A stretch of 64,000 nt of DNA. Source: Paracoccaceae bacterium. GTDB lineage: Bacteria; Pseudomonadota; Alphaproteobacteria; Rhodobacterales; Rhodobacteraceae. A program made the translations under genes and the position numbers. The first letter of the stretch is position 1, and each line of letters begins with the position of its first letter. The stretch covers positions 58,193-122,192 of the forward strand of contig JAAEZA010000004.1 in the NCBI GenBank assembly GCA_018223125.1, given 5' to 3'. A model generated the notes under the pieces. That model worked only from the letters and a program-made list of their open reading frames with translations. It was not told where the DNA came from and ran no database searches. This document shows, in pieces, positions 17,283 to 25,412 of this stretch.

Positions 17283-17945
17283 ATGCTGGCATTTATATTG
17301 GCACACGTAGCAAACGCCCTGATGTTTGTAGCCCTGCTCGGGGCATCGCTTGTCATCGGCAACGACGATACACCAAAGGCTCCGGCGTCTGTCAACGCAC
17401 AGGACAGCAAGGAGCGGGTCCCGCGCGATCTGTCCGCTGACAGCCCGATCCGGCAGACCACCCCTGCAGCACCTCTGATGATCGAAGCACAGGCCGTGCA
17501 GTTACCGGCCGAAACCGCCCCTGCGGTTCTGTCAGCGCCAGCGCAGTTACAGGAACCGGAAACAGAGCCCTTCGCGGCTTACAACGACACCGGGGAAGAT
17601 ACGCTTTGGGGGGCAAGTGATGCGCAACCCTTCTCCGGCACCTCTGAGAGTGGCATTCTCTTGCTCGGGGCCGAACTGCAGGTAGAAAGCGCACCCGCTG
17701 CACCAACCATGCCAGATCCCGAAACGCTTGAAATTGCCGGTTTCGATCCGGCCGAGGATCAGCTTCAACTTGAATATGACGCGATGCACGATCCGCAGAC
17801 CGGTGCGCTGCTGCCGGCCACGGTCTCGGTTATTACTTCCAAAGACGGACAGAACGCGGATATTGCGATTAACGATGTAATCGTCGCGAAACTTGCCGGT
17901 GTTCAGGGCATCACACCCGCGCATATCCAGTTGGTCGCCCGTTAA
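17283..17945 (+). CDS. Membrane-anchored protein with RTX-tail-like C-terminus, function unknown
   Basis: A 220-residue protein that I cannot name. Residues 4-26 (FILAHVANALMFVALLGASLVIG) form a membrane anchor or uncleaved signal, followed by an acidic stretch. Residues 35-140 are low-complexity, rich in Ala, Pro, Glu and Thr. From about 150 (IAGFDPAEDQLQLEYD ... ADIAINDVIVAKLAGVQGITPAHIQLVAR) the sequence resembles the C-terminal module of Roseobacter RTX/type I secretion proteins, but no GGxGxD repeats are present. Ribosome-binding site is weak (GGTGATG). It stands alone between RNase T2 and a convergent oxidoreductase gene. Confidence 0.65.
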   Translation: MLAFILAHVANALMFVALLGASLVIGNDDTPKAPASVNAQDSKERVPRDLSADSPIRQTTPAAPLMIEAQAVQLPAETAPAVLSAPAQLQEPETEPFAAYNDTGEDTLWGASDAQPFSGTSESGILLLGAELQVESAPAAPTMPDPETLEIAGFDPAEDQLQLEYDAMHDPQTGALLPATVSVITSKDGQNADIAINDVIVAKLAGVQGITPAHIQLVAR

Positions 17946-17977
17946 ATCCGGCGCATCCACTGTTGGACCAAACACAA

Positions 17978-18002
17978 AAGCCGGAGGCAATCCCTCCGGC
18001 TT
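17978..18002. terminator. Intrinsic terminator between convergent genes
   Basis: A 10-bp perfect stem AAGCCGGAGG (17978-17987) / CCTCCGGCTT (17993-18002). Read on minus it is followed by TTTGTGTTT, so it best serves the oxidoreductase gene, and may also stop the 17283 transcript. Confidence 0.8.
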
Positions 18003-18026
18003 CCGGCATTTTCAGGAGTTCGGGTC

Positions 18027-19013
18027 TCAGACCGTCAGGACGATCTTGCCGATATGGGTAGACCCTTCCATCCGCGCATGGGCGGCGGCGGCCTCGGCCA
18101 GCGGATAGGTGCTGTCCATCACCGGCGCGATTGTGCCGTCGGTCAGCATCGGCCAGATATTCTCTTCCAACGCCCGCGCAATCTCTGCCTTGGCACCGTC
18201 ACTCTGCGGACGCAGGGTAGACCCTGTGATCGTCAGCCGCTTCACCATCACCTGTGCAAAGTTCAACTCGCAAACGGGCGCCTCCAGAAAGGCGATCTGC
18301 ACCAGCCGCCCGTCAAGCGCCAGCGCCTTGATGTTGCGCGGAATATAGCTGCCGCCCACCATATCAAGGATCAGATCGACGCCCGCACCATTGGTGGCCT
18401 CTTTCATCACCTCGACAAAATCTTCTTCCTTGTAGTTGATCGCCCGCTCCGCGCCGAGCTCTTCGCATTTCGCGCATTTCTCGGCAGAACCGGCTGTGGC
18501 GAACACCCGCGCGCCTGCCTTCACGGCTAACTGGATCGCGGTTGTGCCAATGCCGCTGGAACCGCCGTGGACCAGAAACACCTCGCCCGCTTTCAGGCCG
18601 CCGCGCATGAATACGTTGGAATATACGGTGAAATAGGTTTCGCACAGCGCCGCCGCCTGCACCATATCCAGACCAGCTGGCACCGGCAGCGCGTGATCGG
18701 CGGGGGTGGTCACATACTCTGCATAGCCGCCACCGGGCAACAGCGCACAAACACTGTCGCCCACAGCCCAGCGCGTCACACCTTCCCCCACGGCCGCAAC
18801 CGTGCCGGAACATTCCAGCCCCGGCAGATCGGAGGCGCCCGGAGGCGGGGCATATTTGCCCGCCCGTTGCAAGGCATCAGGACGGTTCACACCGGCGGCG
18901 GCCACCTGTATCAGGATTTCCCCGTGGCGCGGGCTTGGCACATTGCGGGTTGCAGGTTTCAGAACCTCCGGCGCACCGGCCTTGGTGATTTCAACAACGT
19001 TCATCTGGGTCAT
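18027..19013 (-). CDS. NAD(P)H quinone oxidoreductase, PIG3/zeta-crystallin-type MDR protein
   Basis: A 328-residue zinc-free medium-chain dehydrogenase/reductase. The N-terminal GroES-like domain includes AAGVNRPDALQRAGKYAPPPGASDLPGLECSG, whose NRPDALQR..Y.PP..  is typical of PIG3 (TP53I3)-like quinone reductases. The nucleotide-binding motif VHGGSSGIGTTAIQLA is at about 147-162. No structural-zinc cysteine cluster is seen. It reduces quinones or enones with NADPH in the cytoplasm. The ATG overlaps the stop of the upstream aminotransferase gene by 4 bp (ATGA), indicating coupling. Confidence 0.87.
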   Translation of the reverse strand: MTQMNVVEITKAGAPEVLKPATRNVPSPRHGEILIQVAAAGVNRPDALQRAGKYAPPPGASDLPGLECSGTVAAVGEGVTRWAVGDSVCALLPGGGYAEYVTTPADHALPVPAGLDMVQAAALCETYFTVYSNVFMRGGLKAGEVFLVHGGSSGIGTTAIQLAVKAGARVFATAGSAEKCAKCEELGAERAINYKEEDFVEVMKEATNGAGVDLILDMVGGSYIPRNIKALALDGRLVQIAFLEAPVCELNFAQVMVKRLTITGSTLRPQSDGAKAEIARALEENIWPMLTDGTIAPVMDSTYPLAEAAAAHARMEGSTHIGKIVLTV

Positions 19014-19885
19014 AGGGGCATACTTTCATAGTTTGAATGGGCGAAATCCCAATAGAGTTCGCGGGCGCGCATCGCGACGGGCGAGGACACAAACGCCCGT
19101 GTGTCCAGCCGCGTTACCGGCATCACCTTGGAGGCATTGCCGGTCAGGAAAATCTCGTCGGCTTCGCGGAAATCGTCAACGGTCAGGGAAACTTCCTGCA
19201 CATCATACCCGTCGTTGCGCAGCAGCGCGATCACACGGCGCCGCGTGATGCCGTTCAGAAAGGTGCCATTGTGGCGCGGGGTCTGCACCAAGCCGTCCCG
19301 CAGCATGAACACATTGGTCGACGCGGTTTCCGCAACATTGTCTTCCAGATCCAGCGAGAGCGCGTTTTTGAAGCCCCGCTTGCGGGCTTCTGTCAGGATG
19401 CGGGCATTGTTGGGGTAAAGACAGGCCGCTTTGGCCTCTGTCAGCGCGGTGTCCTGACGGGGACGGCGGAACGGGCTGACGGTGATCGGCAGATCGCCTG
19501 GGTTCGGCATCGGCAGGGTTTCAAGGCAGATGGCAAAAGCCGTGCTTTCGGGATCGGCATCCAGCAGCGCCGGAGAGGCCTCGCGGCTCCACATCATCGG
19601 CCGCAGATACAGGGCCTCTCTGGTATCCATCTTTGCGATCCCGTCGCGGATCAGCCCTGCAATCGTATCGCCGTCCACCGGCGCCTCCATGCCCATCGCT
19701 TCGGCTGATTTTACAACCCGTTCCGCGTGGTGGTCCAGATCGGGCGTGACGCCGTCAAAGAAACGTGCGCCGTCGAACACCATCGTCCCCTGCCACGCCC
19801 CGTGATCCGCTGCACCAATCACCGGCGTGTGCCCTTCGTGCCAGTCTCCGTTGAAATAGGTCAGCTGTCGCTTGCCAAGTGCCAT
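19010..19885 (-). CDS. Class IV aminotransferase, branched-chain aminotransferase-like
   Basis: A 291-residue PLP-dependent fold-type IV aminotransferase. The PLP lysine is probably Lys152 (TEAKAACLYPNNAR), the cofactor-stabilising glutamate is in NVAETASTNVF (Glu187), and the phosphate-binding region GTFLNGITRRRVI follows near 213. IlvE of leucine/valine/isoleucine metabolism shares these, as do D-amino-acid and aminodeoxychorismate enzymes. The N-terminal YFNGDWHEGHTPVIGAADHGAWQG is typical of a branched-chain-like subgroup common in Rhodobacteraceae. It overlaps the quinone-reductase gene by 4 bp. Exact substrate uncertain. Confidence 0.85.
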   Translation of the reverse strand: MALGKRQLTYFNGDWHEGHTPVIGAADHGAWQGTMVFDGARFFDGVTPDLDHHAERVVKSAEAMGMEAPVDGDTIAGLIRDGIAKMDTREALYLRPMMWSREASPALLDADPESTAFAICLETLPMPNPGDLPITVSPFRRPRQDTALTEAKAACLYPNNARILTEARKRGFKNALSLDLEDNVAETASTNVFMLRDGLVQTPRHNGTFLNGITRRRVIALLRNDGYDVQEVSLTVDDFREADEIFLTGNASKVMPVTRLDTRAFVSSPVAMRARELYWDFAHSNYESMPL

Positions 19886-19986
19886 TGTATTTCCTCTTTT
19901 TGGGAAAGTCTTTCATACTCCGGCAACGAAGTGCAATCAGATAGCGGATGCAAGGGCCATTTATCGCCCCGACGTCGCGGCGCCGG

Positions 19987-20700
19987 TCAGGACTTGGGTG
20001 CTATATACCCGGGCAGATCGCTGCGCACAGCGGTATCCGGTGCCTTTATCAGATCGAACAACCGGCCCGGCCCGGCCATAAAGGCCTTTGACAGCGGATT
20101 TTCCCGCAGCCTGGCTTTGGTCGTCTCGATTTGCATTACATCCGCAATGCGCCGGTCGATGAAGGCCGAAGTCGCGGTGTCATCCTCGCTGCTATCCCCC
20201 AGCCAGAACAGGACCGCACTGGAATAGACCGCCGAGAGCATGGCCCGTTTGGAATACCAGTTCACATCCCGCGAGGTATCGCCAAGTGCATCCCAGATCG
20301 CGCTGGATGTTTCCCAGATCAGACCGGCCCCTTCGGCGGCGTGATGGGGCAGCGCAAACAAGGTGGAGCCGCGGCGCACCAACTCGCGGTCGGCAGCTTC
20401 AAGGCGTGCGCGCAAACCAAAGGCAACCCGCTCGGAATAGCGCATGGATTGCAGGTCTGCCGCTTCCATCGCCGCCACCATCGCGCGGTCTCCCTGACGG
20501 TGATAGGCCACCGCCAGATCAAGCCCCTTGCGCGGACAGGCCTGCGCAGCCAGCCCAGCATCCACACCGCTTTCTGCCACTGCGGCGCTGAATGTGGCAT
20601 CGGACCAGCCGTCAAACACCACATGGGGAATGGCGGCCTCCAACAGGGCAGCGCGGGTTTCGGCAATATGGTCGGCTTCGGTTTTCTGTGTCTCGCTCAT
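19987..20700 (-). CDS. COQ9 family ubiquinone biosynthesis protein
   Basis: A 237-residue COQ9 homologue. COQ9 is a lipid-binding protein with a TetR-like fold that presents ubiquinone precursors to the COQ7 hydroxylase. The N-terminal AALLEAAIPHVVFDGWSDATFSAAV is the TetR-like helix region, followed by DLAVAYHRQGDR, and the conserved core WETSSAIWDALGDTSRDVNWYSKRAMLSAVYSS near 128-161. The C-terminal part (RIADVMQIETTKARL...) also matches. In bacteria it is largely alphaproteobacterial. It diverges from rpsU across 162 bp. Confidence 0.9.
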   Translation of the reverse strand: MSETQKTEADHIAETRAALLEAAIPHVVFDGWSDATFSAAVAESGVDAGLAAQACPRKGLDLAVAYHRQGDRAMVAAMEAADLQSMRYSERVAFGLRARLEAADRELVRRGSTLFALPHHAAEGAGLIWETSSAIWDALGDTSRDVNWYSKRAMLSAVYSSAVLFWLGDSSEDDTATSAFIDRRIADVMQIETTKARLRENPLSKAFMAGPGRLFDLIKAPDTAVRSDLPGYIAPKS

Positions 20701-20782
20701 ACCTTACAAATAGGCCCCCCGTCGTGGAAAGCAAAGACCGGATCGCACGCGCTGTGTATTATCCAACCCCTCCCGACAGCAC

Positions 20783-20811
20783 TGGACAAATCGGGAATCC
20801 GCGTCTATAAG
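20783..20811 (+). promoter_or_regulatory. Sigma-70-type promoter of rpsU
   Basis: TGGACA (20783-20788) and TATAAG (20806-20811) are separated by exactly 17 bp and lie about 50 bp before the rpsU ATG. Confidence 0.65.
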
Positions 20812-20862
20812 GCGCCTTCCTGCACTTCTGCAAACTCAAACCTAGAAAGGTGGTGACACCAC

Positions 20863-21069
20863 ATGCAGGTATCGGTACGCGACAACAACGTCGATCAGGC
20901 GCTCCGCGCTCTGAAGAAAAAACTGCAACGCGAAGGCGTTTTCCGTGAGATGAAGCTTCGGCAGCACTACGAAAAACCTTCCGTCAAGAAAGCCCGTGAA
21001 AAGGCCGAGGCAGTTCGCCGTGCACGCAAGCTGGCGCGCAAAAAGCTTCAGCGCGAAGGCATGCTCTAA
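20863..21069 (+). CDS. rpsU: 30S ribosomal protein bS21
   Basis: A 68-residue, strongly basic protein matching bS21: [20 protein letters not shown] at the N-terminus, then [21 protein letters not shown] and a lysine/arginine-rich tail. bS21 sits at the 30S platform near the anti-Shine-Dalgarno and helps initiation. AGAAAGGTGG lies upstream of the ATG. A clear promoter precedes and an intrinsic terminator follows, so it is transcribed alone. Confidence 0.97.
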   Translation: MQVSVRDNNVDQALRALKKKLQREGVFREMKLRQHYEKPSVKKAREKAEAVRRARKLARKKLQREGML

Positions 21070-21100
21070 ACACTACGCTTCAGACCGAAAAAAGTCATTA

Positions 21101-21133
21101 AACCCCCGGATCCGTTCGGGGGTTTTGCTTTTT
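21101..21133 (+). terminator. Intrinsic terminator of rpsU
   Basis: Stem AACCCCCG (21101-21108) / CGGGGGTT (21117-21124) followed by a T-rich run (TTGCTTTTT). Confidence 0.92.
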
Positions 21134-21216
21134 AAAGGGCAAACAACGCTGCCCGGATCCATTTTCTAGAAATATCCAAATTACGACAGTTCAGCACAAG
21201 CTGAAGGCGGCAAGTA

Positions 21217-21795
21217 TCACGCGCGCCCGCCCTCCATCGACAGAACCCGTGGATCAATTCCAATCCGCTTCATTGCTGCGGCCCATTTGCCTTCATGATC
21301 CGCAGAAAACACCAGCGACGCATCAGCATCGCAAATCAGCCAGCCGTTGTCCCGGATTTCACCTTCTAGCTGGCCCGGCCCCCAGCCCGCATAGCCCAGC
21401 GCCAGCAGGCAGCTTTGCGGTCCGAACCCTTGGGAAATATCTTCCAGAATGTCCAAAGTCGCGGTCATGCCGAATTCTTCGTTCACAGTCAGGGTCGAGT
21501 CTTCCGACCCGTAATCCCGTGAATGCAGTACAAAGCCGCGCCCGTGTTCAACCGGACCTCCGTAATGTACGTCAATACCTTCAATCGGCCTGTCTGCCTT
21601 GATATCAAGCTGGTCCAGAAGATCGGCAAATTTCAGATCCGCTGCGGGTTTATTCACGATCAACCCCATCGCTCCGCTGTCGGAATGGGCGCAGATGTAG
21701 ATAACGGAGCGGTCAAATCTCGGGTCGCCCATGGACGGCATCGCCACCAGCAACCGTCCGTCCAGATGCCTTGCTTCTGATGAATGTTCTGCCAT
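21217..21795 (-). CDS. YqgE/AlgH family protein (UPF0301)
   Basis: A 192-residue YqgE/AlgH protein. Diagnostic segments are DGRLLVAMPSMGDPRFDRSVIYICAHSDSGAMGLIVNKP near the N-terminus, HYGGPVEHGRGFVLHS in the middle and LALGYAGWGPGQLEGEI followed by NGWL near 146-166. AlgH was first linked to alginate control in Pseudomonas; the biochemical role is unknown. The frame is open to 21963, but the family start corresponds to MAEHSSEARHL at 21795, with GGAGAG upstream; the extra residues look unlike the family. Confidence 0.9.
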   Translation of the reverse strand: MAEHSSEARHLDGRLLVAMPSMGDPRFDRSVIYICAHSDSGAMGLIVNKPAADLKFADLLDQLDIKADRPIEGIDVHYGGPVEHGRGFVLHSRDYGSEDSTLTVNEEFGMTATLDILEDISQGFGPQSCLLALGYAGWGPGQLEGEIRDNGWLICDADASLVFSADHEGKWAAAMKRIGIDPRVLSMEGGRA

Positions 21796-22044
21796 TTTGA
21801 CGATCTCTCCAGTCTTACGCAGGCCCAGCCCCATTGCCAAACAGCCCCCCCTGATCCGGCAGGCGCACTGCCACACAGAAGACATACCGCAAGCGGTGCT
21901 GTTCGTTCTTTTAAGATGCGCCCGTTTGTTCAGGGTTTCAAGGCTGACCCGCAATGATGTCACGGGCCTCTCGCTGATTTGTGACTTTCGCTTTGCCCTT
22001 TACCCCCATAAACTTTGCCCAACAAAACGGATACCGACCAACCC

Positions 22045-22854
22045 ATGATACGAAGCTGTCTGACCGCCCTTGGCCTTGCACTGGGCCTGCCTGCCGCGCT
22101 TTTGGCGCAGGAGTATAATATTCAGGGCGTGGCCCGTCTGGATATCCTGCCCGGCTATGAAACACCCTCGGGACAAATGATCGCTGCGCGCATCCGGCTT
22201 GCTCCGGGCTGGAAGACTTACTGGCGCGCACCGGGCAGCAACGGGATTCCGCCTGCCTTTGACTGGGACGGCTCGGAGAACCTCGGGGATGTCGCCTTCC
22301 ACTGGCCCGAACCTTCTGTGTTCATGAAAGACGGCGAGCGGACCATCGGCTACGCCCGTGAACTGGTCCTGCCAATCGGCATCACCCCGCAGAAATCCGG
22401 TGCTCCGGTCTCTTTGAAAGGGGAGGTTCTGTTCGGTGTGTGCGAAGATGTCTGTATTCCGGTAAAAGCACGGTTTGCCATGGATGTGTCCGGTAATGAC
22501 GCGGGCAGCACAAAGGCGATCAAAGCGGCCCTGCGCAAACAACCGGCCAGCGGCGCCTCCCGCGGGATCGCTCCGGTTACTTGTAACATCGTCCCGATCA
22601 AAGGCGGGTTTAAAATCAGCACCACGCTTCGCAGCAGACAGCCCCTGCCCGCTGCCAGCTTTCCGGTGATAGAGTTTCCCGGCACCGATGTCTGGATCGA
22701 ACAGAAAGACAGCCGGATTGACGGGCATACCCTTACCGCCAGCGCCAATCTGTTTGCCTATGGCAGCACGCCCTTGATGATGCAGCGCAGCAAGGTCAAA
22801 GTCACCCTGTTGGGCGGACCCCGCGCCGTAGAATTGCGCGGGTGCCCTTCTTAA
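22045..22854 (+). CDS. Periplasmic DsbD N-terminal-like (DsbC/D-alpha) domain protein
   Basis: A 269-residue exported protein. Residues 1-21 are a signal peptide (MIRSCLTALGLALGLPAALLA). The rest resembles the periplasmic DsbD alpha-like immunoglobulin domain of ScsB/DsbD proteins: ARIRLAPGWKTYWRAPGSNGIPP, and GVCEDVCIP with Cys133 and Cys137, the redox pair. The transmembrane and thioredoxin domains of full DsbD are absent, so it may work as a stand-alone thiol carrier in the periplasm. ATG 22045 is preferred over an in-frame TTG at 22015 because it begins the signal peptide. It diverges from yqgE. Confidence 0.82.
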   Translation: MIRSCLTALGLALGLPAALLAQEYNIQGVARLDILPGYETPSGQMIAARIRLAPGWKTYWRAPGSNGIPPAFDWDGSENLGDVAFHWPEPSVFMKDGERTIGYARELVLPIGITPQKSGAPVSLKGEVLFGVCEDVCIPVKARFAMDVSGNDAGSTKAIKAALRKQPASGASRGIAPVTCNIVPIKGGFKISTTLRSRQPLPAASFPVIEFPGTDVWIEQKDSRIDGHTLTASANLFAYGSTPLMMQRSKVKVTLLGGPRAVELRGCPS

Positions 22855-22878
22855 GGGTTACAGCCGGATACGCTGCAA

Positions 22879-23235
22879 TCAGGCTGCTTGCGGTGCAGGT
22901 GGCGGACCATAGGCATTTGCCTCCCGATCGCCTTGCGTGATGTACCAGTAAAGCAGCACCAGCATCCCGATCCCTGTCAAGGCAATCAGCAGCCACCACC
23001 CTGTGCGGCCATGATCGTGCAGGCGGCGCACCGCGACAAAGATGCTCGGCAGCAGGGTTGCAAGTGACCACAACGGGTTTAGTGCGACAATGCCAAGCAC
23101 GCTGTCGATGATGGTTGTAATGATGCTTACGATCAGGGTGAACAACGTCCACCACCAGAATTCGGAACGCAGGGCGCGCCCGTTCCAATCCACATATTTA
23201 CTGAATACGGTTTTCACTGCCGTTGAAAAATCCAT
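22879..23235 (-). CDS. DUF805 family membrane protein
   Basis: A 118-residue inner-membrane protein with three or four hydrophobic segments. The N-terminus MDFSTAVKTVFSKYVDWNGRALRSEFWWWTLF and the motif AVRRLHDHGRTGWWLL are the DUF805 hallmarks (W-x-G-R-x-x-R-x-E-[FY]-W and R-R-L-H-D). Its role is unknown; relatives occur near phage or transport genes. ATG 23235 was chosen because the upstream in-frame residues lack family resemblance. It converges with the DsbD-like gene (25-bp gap). Confidence 0.88.
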   Translation of the reverse strand: MDFSTAVKTVFSKYVDWNGRALRSEFWWWTLFTLIVSIITTIIDSVLGIVALNPLWSLATLLPSIFVAVRRLHDHGRTGWWLLIALTGIGMLVLLYWYITQGDREANAYGPPPAPQAA

Positions 23236-23307
23236 TGCACTGTCCCTTATCGGTTTGAATAGCGTCAACCTTAGGGGTATTGCAGGGCACCGCAAGAATT
23301 TTCAGTA

Positions 23308-23913
23308 TCAGGATTTCCTGCCGATTTTCGGCTCGGTCCCCGCCAGAAGGCGGCCTATATTGGCGCGGTGTCCCCAGAAGATCAGAACGCCAAGCACGAC
23401 GATCAGCAAAACCCCCTGCCCGTAGCCCAGCATCAGCGCCCAGACCGGAGTGACGAGCGCACTGGCAAGCGCACTGGCCGAGGAAATCCGCAGCAGAACC
23501 GCCGCCGCCAGCCAGCTTGCACAGGCGGCCAGACCCACAGGAAAGGACAATGCCAGCAGCAGGCCAAGGTATGTCGCAACGCCCTTGCCCCCCTTGAACC
23601 CCAGCCAGACCGGAAACAGATGCCCTAAAAATGCGGCGAGTCCGGCCAGTTGTGCCGCCCCTTCCCCCGCTACAGCACGGGCGACCAGCACGGCAACCGC
23701 GCCTTTTCCGGCGTCAAACACCAGTGTCAGGAAGGCCGCTTTCTTGTTGCCGGTGCGCAGAACATTGGTTGCGCCGATATTGCCGGATCCGATGTCGCGC
23801 AGGTTGCCCAGCCCCATCACCCGCGCCATCACCATTCCGAAAGGCACAGACCCAAGCAGATAGCCACCGAGAACCAGCAGCAGGCTCACAAGATTAAAGG
23901 TCAAATCAGGCAT
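23308..23913 (-). CDS. plsY: Glycerol-3-phosphate acyltransferase PlsY
   Basis: A 201-residue polytopic membrane enzyme that acylates glycerol-3-phosphate from acyl-phosphate, the first step of phospholipid synthesis. All three PlsY motifs are present: LLGSVPFG with the following catalytic segment, GSGNIGATNVLRTGNKK (about 42-58), and the glycine-rich FKGGKGVATYLGLL (about 105-118). Start ATG 23913 has TGAGGAGG directly upstream. It lies 33 bp after pyrC' on the same strand, an arrangement I recall from other Rhodobacterales. Confidence 0.95.
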   Translation of the reverse strand: MPDLTFNLVSLLLVLGGYLLGSVPFGMVMARVMGLGNLRDIGSGNIGATNVLRTGNKKAAFLTLVFDAGKGAVAVLVARAVAGEGAAQLAGLAAFLGHLFPVWLGFKGGKGVATYLGLLLALSFPVGLAACASWLAAAVLLRISSASALASALVTPVWALMLGYGQGVLLIVVLGVLIFWGHRANIGRLLAGTEPKIGRKS

Positions 23914-23946
23914 CAGAGCCTCCTCAAAATGCGCCGGCAGCCGCAA

Positions 23947-25227
23947 TCAGTCGCGGCTGTAAACTTGCGCGCCCCCGACAAAGGTTGCCAGTACAGCCCC
24001 CTGCATCCGGCGTTCATCATAAGGCGTGTTCTTGCAACGGGACAGCATTTTGAAACGGTCCATCACAAAGGGTTTGTCCGGATCAAACAGCACCAGATCC
24101 GCAGGCGCGCCCGCGGCAAGCCGCCCGCTGTCCAGCCCCATTACCTTTGCAGGGTTGAACGACAGCGCCCGCCACAGGGTCGGCAGGTCCAGATGCCCCG
24201 CGTGGACCAGCGACATGGCCGCTGGCAGGATGGTTTCCAGCCCGACCGCGCCGCTGGCGGCTTCCTCGAACGGCAGGCGCTTGCTTTCTTCGTCCTGCGG
24301 TGTGTGCTGGGAACAGATCACGTCTATCAGACCGCTTGCAACCGCCTGTGCCATTGCGATCCGGTCGTCTTCATGGCGCAGGGGCGGTTTCAGCTTGAAG
24401 AAAGTCCGGTAGCCGTCAATGTCCAGTTCGTTCAGGGTCAGGTGGTGGATGGACACACCCGCCGTAACCTGCAAACCGGCGGCTTTGGCCCGCTCCAGCA
24501 CCGGCAGGGAAACGGCGGTTGAAAGCTGGTCCACATGATAGCGCACGCCGGTCATCTCCACCAAGGCCATATCCCGTTCCAGCTGGATACGTTCCGCCAT
24601 CGGGGAGACCGCAGGCAGGCCGAGCTTGCCGGCAAAAGGACCGGAGGTCGCGCAAGCCCCGTCCGACATCACAGGTTCCTGCGCATGGCCGATCACCAGA
24701 GCATCCATGGCTTTGGCATAGCTCAGGCACCGACCGAAAATCTTGTTGTTGCGGTTGACCGCATCGCCGTCACTAAAGGCGACAGCACCTGCATCCAGCA
24801 GAAAGCCGATTTCGGCCATTTCCTTGCCGGCACGATCCTTGGTCAGGGCTGCCATCGGAAGCACGTTGACCTTGGACACATCCCGCGCACGGCGCAGGGC
24901 GAATTGCAGGGTTTCAGGGCTGTCCACGGCAGGTTCCGTATCGGGGCGCACGATCATTGTCGTGACCCCGCCCGCAGCGGCGGCCTCTCCGGCGGTGCGG
25001 AAGCTTTCCTTGTGCCGTTCTCCGGGTTCGCAAACCTTCACGCCGATGTCGATGATACCGGGCGCAAGACATTTGCCGTTGCAGTCGAGCTTCCCCTCTG
25101 CTTGCGGAAGCGCTTCACCATCGGCAATGATCCGGCTGATCCGGCCATTTTCGATCAGGACAGAGCCGCGAAATTCGCTGGCGCATTCAGGGTCGATCAG
25201 GCGGGCATTTGTTAACAGAGTGGTCAT
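23947..25227 (-). CDS. PyrC' - catalytically degenerate dihydroorotase homologue
   Basis: A 426-residue protein of the class I dihydroorotase fold, directly downstream of pyrB. The metal-binding H-x-H and substrate arginine of true enzymes (HVHLREPG) read G62-V-K64-V-C66-EPG. The catalytic aspartate motif ATDHAP reads CSQHTP (Gln307). The usual MPNT is RPDT. With these losses it should not bind zinc or turn over carbamoyl aspartate. Such PyrC' proteins are known in some proteobacteria as structural partners of aspartate transcarbamoylase. Automatic annotation would call it dihydroorotase. It overlaps the preceding small ORF (TAATG). Confidence 0.85.
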   Translation of the reverse strand: MTTLLTNARLIDPECASEFRGSVLIENGRISRIIADGEALPQAEGKLDCNGKCLAPGIIDIGVKVCEPGERHKESFRTAGEAAAAGGVTTMIVRPDTEPAVDSPETLQFALRRARDVSKVNVLPMAALTKDRAGKEMAEIGFLLDAGAVAFSDGDAVNRNNKIFGRCLSYAKAMDALVIGHAQEPVMSDGACATSGPFAGKLGLPAVSPMAERIQLERDMALVEMTGVRYHVDQLSTAVSLPVLERAKAAGLQVTAGVSIHHLTLNELDIDGYRTFFKLKPPLRHEDDRIAMAQAVASGLIDVICSQHTPQDEESKRLPFEEAASGAVGLETILPAAMSLVHAGHLDLPTLWRALSFNPAKVMGLDSGRLAAGAPADLVLFDPDKPFVMDRFKMLSRCKNTPYDERRMQGAVLATFVGGAQVYSRD

Positions 25228-25412
25228 TAAAGCACCTCACCGCAGAAAGGGGGCGTGCAACCGCACGGCCCGCGCCCGACCTCCCCCACGGGAGGGCGCA
25301 TAAGCGCGGCTGCGGCAGCAACAACCGGAGCAATGAAATCTGCGGCAAATGCAGCCACAATCGAAAGCGCGCCCACCCGAGGTCGGGCGCTGGCCTGTGT
25401 CGTTTTCGCCAT
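25227..25412 (-). CDS. Small coupled ORF between pyrB and pyrC'
   Basis: A 61-residue ORF that exactly bridges pyrB and pyrC': its ATG shares a base with the pyrB stop (TGATG) and its TAA overlaps the pyrC' start (TAATG). The predicted protein has one hydrophobic stretch (about residues 15-38, GALSIVAAFAADFIAPVVAAAAAL) and a cysteine/proline-rich C-terminus (GPCGCTPPFCG). I recognise no family. The double overlap supports real translation or at least coupling of pyrB to pyrC'; it may encode a small membrane protein. Confidence 0.5.
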   Translation of the reverse strand: MAKTTQASARPRVGALSIVAAFAADFIAPVVAAAAALMRPPVGEVGRGPCGCTPPFCGEVL

